Counted from the first letter of the stretch, positions 1-4,466 are shown. The stretch is 5,457 nt of DNA from Verrucomicrobiales bacterium (GCA_007123195.1 SKLO01000513.1:1-5457); one strand, 5' to 3'. The notes: generated by a model from the letters alone, not told the origin. Program-made: numbers and translations.

Positions 1-209
1 CCTGGGGCAGCCGCTACCACGCCGGGCCGGTGCGCGAATGGACCGACACCTTCACCCGCGAACGCTCCTGGCGGCGGGTTCTGGGCCGGTCCTTTCTCGC
101 CGATGAACGCGACACCCGCGACGACGGGCGCGCCAACGGCTATCCCATGTACGGTTATTTCTCCCTCGGGTTCCGGATTGCCCGCCCCGCGGGTGACCCG
201 GAAGCGTAA
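1..209 (+). CDS. C-terminal fragment of a SUMF1/FGE-sulfatase-domain protein (5' end outside window)
   Basis: An open frame beginning with the codon at position 3 runs 68 residues to a TAA at 207-209; the start lies outside the window. The visible protein resembles the last part of a formylglycine-generating-enzyme-like (SUMF1) domain. It has REWTD at residues 11-15, where the family has the WEWT/REWTD strand, then RRVLGRSF at 24-31 in place of RVLRGGSW/F, and ends with LGFRIAR at 55-61, the usual GFR closing motif. There are no cysteines in this part, whereas true sulfatase-activating FGE has its catalytic pair between the GGS and GFR motifs. It is therefore probably not a sulfatase-activating enzyme. 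It may be one of the many SUMF1-fold proteins of unknown role, common in Verrucomicrobiota and Planctomycetota. The GGS motif reads GRS, which is unusual. It converges on alr. The family call is by motif recognition only, and nothing can be said about N-terminal domains. Confidence 0.62.
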   Translation, partial: WGSRYHAGPVREWTDTFTRERSWRRVLGRSFLADERDTRDDGRANGYPMYGYFSLGFRIARPAGDPEA

Positions 210-255
210 ATTGGAGATCAGAGACCGGACATCAGGGTCCGATGATGAACCACCT

Positions 256-287
256 GCGGCTCCCGGGCGTCTCACCCGGCGAGCCGC
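256..287. other. Strong GC-rich hairpin between convergent genes
   Basis: GCGGCTC at 256-262 pairs with GAGCCGC at 281-287. Directly inside it CCGGG (263-267) pairs with CCCGG (275-279), leaving one bulged C at 280 and a 7-nt loop. This 12-bp stem starts 47 nt after the SUMF1-protein stop codon. It lacks a following T-run on either strand, so it is not a classical intrinsic terminator. It could still pause polymerase or protect the 3' ends of the two convergent transcripts. A smaller stem, CGGAC/GTCCG, lies just before it at 226-241. Confidence 0.5.
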
Positions 288-362
288 CGCCGATGTCCTC
301 CGGAACAGCAACCGATGGCACGCAGGCGCCCATATCCAGTCCGGCGATGTCCGTTTTCCTTC

Positions 363-391
363 CAGGGTGAACCCTGACAGGCTCACTTTTT
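363..391 (+). terminator. Weak terminator-like hairpin with T-run
   Basis: CAGGG (363-367) and CCCTG (372-376) form a 5-bp stem with a TGAA loop. A run of five T follows at 387-391 after a 10-nt gap. The stem is short and the gap is long, so this is a poor match to an intrinsic terminator. It is oriented to stop the rightward SUMF1-protein transcript before it enters alr in antisense. I see no better terminator for either convergent gene. Confidence 0.25.
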
Positions 392-414
392 CAGGTTGGA
401 ACACCCTCGCACGG

Positions 415-1638
415 TCACCCGGCAGGCCGGTAGACCCGCGCCACCCGCCTTGAGATGCCTGTCAGGATCTCCCACGGGATCGTGCCGGCATGGCGCGCCA
501 GTTCGGCCGCGTCGATCCGCGCCGCCCCCTCGCCGCCCAGCAGCACCGCCGGGTCGCCCGGCAACACCGGGCGCCCGACCGCGCCGACATCGACCATCAC
601 CTGGTCCATCGTCACCCGTCCCAGCAGCGGGCAGCGCACGCCATGGACCAATACCGTCGCGCCGTTGCCGGACAGGTGCCGCGGATAGCCGTCGCCATAA
701 CCGATGCCCAGGGTGGCCACCCGCGTCGGCCGGTCGGTGACCAGGGTGCGCCCGTAGCTGATGCCGTGCCCGGGCGGCAGCTCGCGCACCAGCGTCACCC
801 GGGTGTGCCAGCTGAGCACCGGCCGCAGCCGACCGGCGTGGCGCGGCACCGGGGCCACCCCGTAGAGCATCAGGCCGGCGCGCGACAGGTTGCAGAAATC
901 CGCCACCCGGTCGCCCATCGCCATGATGCCGGCGCTGTTGCACAGATGCACCTGCCGCACATCCGCCGCCGCCCTGACGCGCGCCGCCAGCCGCCGGAAC
1001 CTCTGGGCCTGGTCGAGCGTGAACGCCTCGTCCTCGTCGGCCGACGGCAGGTGGCTGGCCACGCCCGCCAGCTGCAGGTTGCGGAGTTCCAGCAGCCGCG
1101 CCATCCACGCCTCACTCCAGTCCTTTTCCAGCAAACCAAGCCGGCCCATGCCGGTGTCGATGGCCAGGTGGACCGCCGCCGTTGTTCCCTGTGCCAGCGC
1201 CGCGGCGTCGAACGCCGCCGCCTCTTCGAGGTCGCTGACGATCACGTTGAACCCCTGCCCCACCGCCACGGCGCGTTCCTCGGGCAGGCACGCGCCCAGC
1301 ACGAACACCGGTGACCCCGCGCCGGCCCGGCGCAGCGCCAGACCCTCGGCCACCCCGGCCACTCCAAAGCCGGCCACCGAAGGCTCGCCCTCCAGCGCCC
1401 GCGCCACCGCCTCCGCGCCGTGGCCGTAGCCGTTTGCCTTGACCACCGCCATCACCGGATGACCGGCCAGGTCCGCGGCCACCCGCGCGTTGTGCCGCAG
1501 CGCTCCGAGATCGATCTCCACCCAGCAGCGGGCATAATCCGGAACCGCCTGCCCGCGGGCGGACCCGGGGGACCCGCCGCCAACCGGCACGGTCGTAGCG
1601 GCGCCGGTGTTGGTCGGGCTTGTCTGCATCTTGTTCAT
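415..1638 (-). CDS. alr: Alanine racemase (PLP-dependent), peptidoglycan D-alanine supply
   Basis: The product is 407 residues and interconverts L- and D-alanine in the cytoplasm for peptidoglycan synthesis. The fold type III PLP barrel is clear. AVVKANGYGHG at 64-74 carries the PLP lysine K67. DTGMGR at 161-166 ends in the conserved arginine. SHLPSADE includes H196. LSRAGLMLYG includes R253, which faces the PLP pyridine nitrogen. SYGRT contains the catalytic tyrosine Y295, and GRVTMDQ at 340-346 is the C-terminal domain motif. The position that is a carbamylated lysine in the Geobacillus enzyme (K129, in HLKxDTGMGR) is alanine here (A159). The N-terminus has about 36 extra Gly/Ala/Thr/Pro-rich residues before CWVEIDL, so the protein is longer than the usual 360-380. 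Two starts fit: ATG at 1638 (4 nt after GGAAG) and ATG at 1629 (9 nt after GAGGA). It follows the DUF1802 gene by 31 nt and is probably co-transcribed with it. Identity is secure; start is uncertain by three codons. Confidence 0.96.
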   Translation of the reverse strand: MNKMQTSPTNTGAATTVPVGGGSPGSARGQAVPDYARCWVEIDLGALRHNARVAADLAGHPVMAVVKANGYGHGAEAVARALEGEPSVAGFGVAGVAEGLALRRAGAGSPVFVLGACLPEERAVAVGQGFNVIVSDLEEAAAFDAAALAQGTTAAVHLAIDTGMGRLGLLEKDWSEAWMARLLELRNLQLAGVASHLPSADEDEAFTLDQAQRFRRLAARVRAAADVRQVHLCNSAGIMAMGDRVADFCNLSRAGLMLYGVAPVPRHAGRLRPVLSWHTRVTLVRELPPGHGISYGRTLVTDRPTRVATLGIGYGDGYPRHLSGNGATVLVHGVRCPLLGRVTMDQVMVDVGAVGRPVLPGDPAVLLGGEGAARIDAAELARHAGTIPWEILTGISRRVARVYRPAG

Positions 1639-1647
1639 TCCTCTTCC
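1639..1647 (-). promoter_or_regulatory. Ribosome binding site of alr
   Basis: On the minus strand a purine tract reading GGAAGAGGA lies directly before the first ATG of alr. GGAAG suits the ATG at 1638 and GAGGA suits the second ATG at 1629, so the site supports a start here but cannot decide between the two. It is one of the few recognisable Shine-Dalgarno sites in this window. Confidence 0.55.
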
Positions 1648-1669
1648 GGCAGCTCGGGCCAAACGGGCG

Positions 1670-2278
1670 TCAGGTCGCCTGCGCCGGTCTTCGCTCCAGC
1701 CCGCGTCCCAGCGCCGCCTCGATCTCGGCCGCGCGCCAGGCGTGGGCGCCATCGGCCAGCACCGGTTCGGCCCCGAGCCACAATACCTCCGGCACCGGCG
1801 GCAGTGGCACCCAGCTGCGACAGCCCCCGTAGCGCTTCTCGAACGGCAAGCACCACGGCTGCGGCAACCGGTGCACCCGCACGAACGCCGCGTGCAACGC
1901 CTCCTCCTCGCCCCAGGCAAAGCGCTGTTGCAAGGTCTCGTCGGTCCAGCCATGAAACGGCCGCAACCGTTCCACCACCGGCCACTCGGTGATTTCATCG
2001 ATCCACTCCACCTCACACCAGCCTCCGATCACCACCTCATCGCGCTGCTCCGGCGCCGTCCGGACCCCGGCCCGCGCCTCGTCCGGTGCCTCGAAACCCT
2101 CCGCCTGGGCATGGAAGAAGGTCGGGAACAACCAGAACGCGTGGTGTTCAAACCGAAACCCGCCACGTCCCTCGTGGATCCCCCCCTTGCGCAGGATCAG
2201 CGACTGCCGCCCGTCGAGCAGCGCGTCGCACACCAGCGACCACTCCTTGAAGGCCATCTGCGGGCCCGTTGGATCCAT
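1670..2278 (-). CDS. DUF1802 family protein of unknown function
   Basis: The product has 202 residues and matches what I know of the DUF1802 family. FKEW is at 10-13 and LILRKGGI at 27-34. The segment 41-58 is aromatic-rich (HHAFWLFPTFFHAQ). Next come a CEVEW strand at 88-92 and FHGWTDETL at 108-116. A closing block at 134-159 contains RVHRLPQPW and YGGCRSWVPL. There is no signal peptide or membrane segment, so it should be cytoplasmic. The family has no established biochemical function, and I do not assign one. The start chosen is ATG at 2278, preceded by GGTGGA at 4-nt spacing. A GTG at 2287 has no ribosome site, and an ATG at 2257, just before FKEW, is a weaker alternative. It lies upstream of alr on the same strand with a 31-nt gap, so the two probably form an operon. 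That link may be convenience rather than shared function. Confidence 0.8.
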   Translation of the reverse strand: MDPTGPQMAFKEWSLVCDALLDGRQSLILRKGGIHEGRGGFRFEHHAFWLFPTFFHAQAEGFEAPDEARAGVRTAPEQRDEVVIGGWCEVEWIDEITEWPVVERLRPFHGWTDETLQQRFAWGEEEALHAAFVRVHRLPQPWCLPFEKRYGGCRSWVPLPPVPEVLWLGAEPVLADGAHAWRAAEIEAALGRGLERRPAQAT

Positions 2279-2282
2279 CTCG

Positions 2283-2288
2283 TCCACC
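2283..2288 (-). promoter_or_regulatory. Ribosome binding site deciding the DUF1802 start
   Basis: On the minus strand GGTGGA (2288 down to 2283) stands 4 nt before the ATG at 2278. This favours that ATG over the GTG at 2287, which lies inside the site, and over the internal ATG at 2257, which has no purine-rich sequence at the right distance. Confidence 0.5.
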
Positions 2289-2410
2289 GGTCAATAAAAC
2301 CCCGGACGTGCGCCTGACCACCACTTTCTCGGCTCGCCGCACCGCATCTGATCCAGCTGCCGGCCTGTGCCCCCCCTCAGCACCCTGATGCATCGCCTTA
2401 CCCCGGCCTC
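2289..2410. other. Gene-free segment upstream of the DUF1802 gene
   Basis: This is the left part of the divergent intergenic region. I find no convincing gene or sigma-70 promoter in it. Read leftward it can be translated in more than one frame, but the products are Arg/Gly/Trp-rich without family features and overlap the repeats to the right. A TTTATT at 2293-2298 (minus strand) is too close to the DUF1802 start to be a convincing -10 box. The promoter of the DUF1802-alr pair should lie in this stretch but cannot be pinpointed. Confidence 0.4.
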
Positions 2411-2604
2411 GCGGGCGCAACGCCCGTAGGTTGAATTGTCTTCAATTCGACCGGGGGGCGGGTCGTTCGTTCCCTGCGCCTGCTTCATTCTCGGATGCTT
2501 TCGCCCTCTGCGAATGGAACGCTGCTCGTGGTCCCGGCACCGGCGCGTTCGAAGCACCCACAGGAGGTCGAATTGCGCCAATTCAACCTACGGGGCTGCC
2601 GCCC
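2411..2604. repeat. Composite inverted repeat element (BIME- or MITE-like)
   Basis: Two arms are near-perfect reverse complements: 2423-2452 and 2566-2594. The left arm reads CGTAGGTTGAATTG, a 4-nt spacer, then CAATTCGACC. The right arm reads GGTCGAATTG, a 3-nt spacer, then CAATTCAACCTACG. Each arm is itself palindromic around GAATTG/CAATTC. Outside each arm sits a small GC hairpin: CGGGCG-CAA-CGCCCG at 2412-2426 on the left and GGGC-TGCC-GCCC at 2593-2604 on the right. The whole unit is thus mirror-symmetric over about 194 bp, with 113 nt between the arms. No open reading frame of interest is inside. This layout is like paired REP sequences or a small non-autonomous transposable element. Confidence 0.75.
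2498..2528 (+). repeat. Direct repeat copy 1
   Basis: This 31-nt sequence (core TTTCGCC, CTGCGAATG, CGCTGCT) recurs at 2633-2663 with 26 of 31 bases identical. Copy 1 lies inside the inverted repeat element and copy 2 just to its right, 135 nt apart. The differences cluster at the centre (three adjacent bases after GCGAATG). Confidence 0.65.
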
Positions 2605-2632
2605 ATTGGCAGAGATCCTTCCTTCACAGGCT

Positions 2633-2663
2633 CTTTCGCCCCCTGCGAATGATCCGCTGCTGG
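2633..2663 (+). repeat. Direct repeat copy 2
   Basis: Second copy of the 31-nt direct repeat, 26 of 31 identical to 2498-2528. It lies outside the mirror-symmetric element, about 30 nt past its right end. The repeat therefore belongs to a different family from the GAATTG/CAATTC palindromes, or has been duplicated across them. Confidence 0.65.
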
Positions 2664-2699
2664 AGCGCTCCTCGCTCTTCCGCGCGCACTTTCCACCAT

Positions 2700-2718
2700 C
2701 GCGGGTCGGAGGCCCGCG
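2700..2718. repeat. GC hairpin with TCGGAGG loop, possible interspersed repeat
   Basis: CGCGGG (2700-2705) pairs with CCCGCG (2713-2718) around a TCGGAGG loop and is followed by CTACGGG. The arrangement of a GCGGG hairpin followed by a CTACG/CGTAG motif echoes the hairpin plus CGTAGG at 2411-2430, suggesting related repeat modules. The rest of this stretch to 2790 shows no gene. Confidence 0.4.
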
Positions 2719-2790
2719 CTACGGGACAGGGGCAGAGGCTCCGCTCTTGCGAAGGCGCAGGGTGACCAGCGCTCGCCCTCAAGCCGTCCC

Positions 2791-2815
2791 GCCGGCGGCG
2801 GGGCCGCCCGTCGGC
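2791..2815. other. GC-rich stem-loop before the tRNA promoter region
   Basis: GGCGGC (2794-2799) and GCCGCC (2803-2808) form a tight stem. An outer GCCG/CGGC pair (2791-2794 with 2812-2815) can form in an alternative pairing. It is followed by AAAAATTT at 2816-2823. It resembles a terminator body but has only three T after the A-run on the plus strand and no T-run on the minus strand next to the stem. It marks the right edge of the repeat-rich region. Confidence 0.35.
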
Positions 2816-2849
2816 AAAAATTTCTTCTGGCGCCCGCAAGAAAATCGGC

Positions 2850-2855
2850 TATCTT
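2850..2855 (+). promoter_or_regulatory. Possible -10 box of the tRNA-His promoter
   Basis: TATCTT at 2850-2855 matches four of six bases of a sigma-70 -10 box. It would place the transcript start about 10 nt before the tRNA, a normal distance. The -35 region is not convincing (TTCTGG at 2825-2830 with 19-nt spacing). The AT-rich stretch 2816-2845 between GC-rich flanks also fits a promoter. Confidence 0.3.
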
Positions 2856-2871
2856 GAAGGCTGCTTTAGTT

Positions 2872-2948
2872 GGAGGTCGTAGCTCAGTTGGTAGAGCCCC
2901 AGATTGTGGTTCTGGTTGTCGCGGGTTCGAGCCCCGTCGACCTCCCCA
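2872..2948 (+). tRNA. tRNA-His (anticodon GTG), CCA encoded
   Basis: The full cloverleaf is visible. The acceptor stem is GAGGTCG (2873-2879) with CGACCTC (2938-2944). The D stem is GCTC/GAGC (2882-2885 with 2894-2897) and its loop contains GGT. The anticodon stem is CCAGA/TCTGG (2899-2903 with 2911-2915). The anticodon GTG is at 2906-2908 in the loop TTGTGGT. The T arm is GCGGG/CCCGT (2921-2925 with 2933-2937) around the loop TTCGAGC. The extra G-1 at 2872 faces C73 at 2945, the identity pair unique to tRNA-His, which confirms the isotype. CCA at 2946-2948 is encoded. It reads CAC and CAU codons. No terminator follows at once; the next good one is at 3169-3195. Confidence 0.97.
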
Positions 2949-3168
2949 TCCTCCCTATCTTGCCGCTTGATGATTCGAGGGGCGAAAAAGGGACGGCTGG
3001 ATCCCGCCAAACAGGGTTTGGGTCGGCGGCAGCGAGCGGGCGCAAGATCAGAGCTGATGCGTTACGCGCCCGCACCGTCAGACCACTCATTTGTTTCCGG
3101 GACCGGTCATCCGGGGGTTGGATTGATAGGCTGAGGCGGCGCAGCCCGTTTATAACGGGTTGCCACCG
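2949..3168 (+). other. Structured spacer between tRNA-His and rnc; possible small RNA or long 3' trailer
   Basis: No convincing protein gene lies here. Several stems can form. CCAAAC/GTTTGG is at 3007-3021 with an AGG loop. The perfect 8-bp GCGGGCGC/GCGCCCGC stem at 3036-3073 encloses a smaller ATCAG/CTGAT stem. CCCGTT/AACGGG at 3145-3159 is the third. A strong terminator follows. The stretch could be the tRNA 3' trailer, an independent small RNA, or partly the leader of rnc. TATAAC at 3151-3156 is a five-of-six -10 match lying inside the 3144-3160 palindrome; TTGATA at 3123-3128 is a five-of-six -35 match but 22 nt away, too far for a standard promoter. Confidence 0.4.
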
Positions 3169-3195
3169 AAACCGGCCCGCACCGGCCGGGTTTTT
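3169..3195 (+). terminator. Rho-independent terminator upstream of rnc
   Basis: CCGGCC (3172-3177) pairs with GGCCGG (3184-3189) across a 6-nt loop. It is extended by AAA (3169-3171) pairing into the T-run after a bulged G, and is followed directly by five T at 3191-3195. It is the best intrinsic terminator in the window. It ends whatever is transcribed from the tRNA side and stands only 50 nt before the rnc start. If the rnc promoter is upstream of it, it would act as an attenuator. Confidence 0.75.
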
Positions 3196-3205
3196 GCACA
3201 GGTCC

Positions 3206-3217
3206 ACGTGATCACGT
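3206..3217. promoter_or_regulatory. 12-bp perfect palindrome before rnc, possible operator
   Basis: ACGTGATCACGT is a perfect 12-bp palindrome, 28 nt before the rnc ATG and just after the terminator. At the RNA level CCACG (3204-3208) can also pair with CGTGG (3222-3226). A protein-binding operator or a leader hairpin are both possible. No particular regulator can be named. Confidence 0.4.
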
Positions 3218-3245
3218 CCATCGTGGGTCGGCCGCTTACTTGCTT

Positions 3246-4190
3246 ATGGAGCCGCTCGAGTCCGTCATCGCCTACAAGTTCCGCAACTCGCTGCTGCTGG
3301 CGGAGGCCCTGTCCCACCCCAGCCTGGCCTACGAGACGCAGAAGCCCCAGCTTGACAATCAACGACTTGAGTTCCTCGGCGACGCCGTCGTCCAGATGGT
3401 GCTGACCCGCGAACTGTTCGACCGGTTCCCCGAGGGCGAGGAGGGGCTGCTGACCAAGATGCGCGCCCGCATGGTCTCGCGCGATGCCCTTGCCGAGCTG
3501 GCCAACCGGATCCCGCTCGGCCCCTACCTGATGATGGGCCGCGGCGAGGAGGCCAGCGGCGGTCGGATTCGCAACTCCAGTTTGTGCGATGCTTTCGAAG
3601 CGCTTGCCGGCGCCATTTACCTCGATGGCGGCCTCGAGGCCGCGCACCAGTTCATCCTGCGCTTCGCCAGCGAGCAGCTCGACGAACTCACCGCCGAACC
3701 CACCGAGTTCAACCCCAAGGGCCAGCTGCAGGAAATCCTCCAATCCGTCTCCAACGAGCCCCCCTGCTACGCCATCGTCCGGCAGGAAGGCCCGGATCAC
3801 GCCAAGATGTTTGTCGCCCAGGTGACTTGGAAAAACCGCCCGCTCGCCGTGGGCGAAGGCCCGAGCAAGAAGATCGCCGAAATGGACGCGGCCCGGGCGG
3901 CGCTCGAATGCCAGGAGATCCGATCCCTCGCCGCCGCCGCGGCCCCACAGGAACAGCCTTCCTCCCCTCCCCCCGCCGGCACCCCGCCGGTCGGCCGCAT
4001 GCGACTGGTGGCCTCGACCAGTTCCACCACCACCGGCGGGCTTCACCTGACCCGCCGGCAACGGCCCGATGCCGAGCCGAAAAAGGTAGCCGACCCAACT
4101 CCGAAAAAGGACAGCGACCGCGACCCCAAGGAGGCGCTGCGAGCCTCGGCCGGTCCTCCCTCGCCGAAAACCACCTCCCAGTGGCGCTGA
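3246..4190 (+). CDS. rnc: Ribonuclease III with extended low-complexity C-terminal tail
   Basis: The 314-residue product is the double-strand-specific endoribonuclease that matures rRNA and cleaves structured mRNAs as a cytoplasmic homodimer. The nuclease domain covers about 1-150. Its signature NQRLEFLGDAV is at 38-48, and CDAFEALAGAIYLDGG is at 114-129. The four metal-binding acids are all present: E42, D46, D115 and E118. The glutamate usually found just before RLEF is Q39. The double-stranded RNA-binding domain spans about 155-222, from NPKGQLQE to GEGPSKKIAEMDAARAAL. Residues 223-314 are an extra tail: Ala-, then Pro-, then Ser/Thr-rich, then Lys/Asp-rich with PKK repeats near 278-297. 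Most family members stop at 220-250 residues. ATG 3246 fits the domain start; an in-frame TTG at 3240 is less likely. No clear Shine-Dalgarno site is seen. Terminators before and after suggest a single-gene unit. Confidence 0.96.
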   Translation: MEPLESVIAYKFRNSLLLAEALSHPSLAYETQKPQLDNQRLEFLGDAVVQMVLTRELFDRFPEGEEGLLTKMRARMVSRDALAELANRIPLGPYLMMGRGEEASGGRIRNSSLCDAFEALAGAIYLDGGLEAAHQFILRFASEQLDELTAEPTEFNPKGQLQEILQSVSNEPPCYAIVRQEGPDHAKMFVAQVTWKNRPLAVGEGPSKKIAEMDAARAALECQEIRSLAAAAAPQEQPSSPPPAGTPPVGRMRLVASTSSTTTGGLHLTRRQRPDAEPKKVADPTPKKDSDRDPKEALRASAGPPSPKTTSQWR

Positions 4191-4206
4191 GTCCGGCCCC
4201 TGCCTG

Positions 4207-4230
4207 GCCGGGCCATCGCCCGGCAAGTTT
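4207..4230 (+). terminator. Probable rnc terminator
   Basis: GCCGGGC (4207-4213) and GCCCGGC (4218-4224) form a perfect 7-bp stem with a CATC loop, 16 nt after the rnc stop. It is followed by AAGTTTGG, so the T-run is short (three T). It is probably an intrinsic terminator with a weak tail. Confidence 0.6.
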
Positions 4231-4440
4231 GGCTCACAAGGGGGGCACTGGTGCGATCCGCGTGCGCGTTGGGGTGGGCAGGGTGGTTTGGGTGGATCGG
4301 GGGCCGTTGCCGTCCGGAGCGGTAGCAGGGGTCGAAGCGGCGTCCCGTCGCTTGGTGAATGCGAGCAGGGCGCCCCTCCGGCACGCCAGAGGGCGGCGGG
4401 GGTTTGGGGGTGGTCCGATGGCACGGGGAGGGCACGATCC
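4231..4440 (+). other. G-rich gene-free tract with G-quadruplex motif
   Basis: After the rnc terminator the plus strand becomes strongly G-rich. Five G-runs at 4271-4274, 4276-4278, 4281-4283, 4290-4292 and 4299-4303 are separated by loops of 1, 2, 6 and 6 nt. That meets the standard four-tract G-quadruplex pattern with one run to spare. Further G-runs occur at 4391-4393, 4398-4402, 4406-4410, 4425-4428 and 4430-4432, with one 14-nt loop. Readable frames on both strands give Gly/Arg- or Pro-rich products without family features, so I call no gene. Confidence 0.5.
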
Positions 4441-4466
4441 GGTTCGATCGGGACAGGGCCGCCGAT

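Noticed and set aside
103..453. Open frame of 116 codons on the plus strand near the left end
   Set aside because: It overlaps the in-frame C-terminal end of the SUMF1-like protein and runs through the convergent spacer with no recognisable content.
490..1314. Long open frame (274 codons) on the plus strand opposite alr
   Set aside because: It is Arg/His/Pro-rich with no family features and lies wholly antisense to the clear alanine racemase. Long antisense frames are expected opposite GC-rich coding sequence.
1639..2016. Upstream in-frame extension of alr to a far start
   Set aside because: The extension is Arg/Cys/Trp-rich, overlaps the DUF1802 gene in another frame and has no similarity to alanine racemases. 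The Shine-Dalgarno tract at 1639-1647 fits the shorter form.
2309..2342. Group II intron domain V remnant on the minus strand
   Set aside because: The sequence contains GAGCCG and GCACGT elements that recall domain V, but the required pairing and the GNRA-type tip are missing and there is no reverse transcriptase fragment.
2291..2581. Small minus-strand protein of 96 residues in the repeat region
   Set aside because: It runs through both the palindromic box and the direct repeat, has low-complexity Arg/Gly content and has no Shine-Dalgarno site that I can see. It is more likely repeat DNA than a gene.
2411..2663. CRISPR array
   Set aside because: There are only two direct repeat copies, they are imperfect and have one spacer of about 104 nt, and no cas genes are nearby.
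2872..2948. tRNA-His as an integration site for a genomic island
   Set aside because: I found no second copy of the tRNA 3' end in the window and no integrase gene. Both flanks hold ordinary chromosomal genes.
2870..3211. Open frames through the tRNA-His gene
   Set aside because: They translate the tRNA and the terminator and show no protein features.
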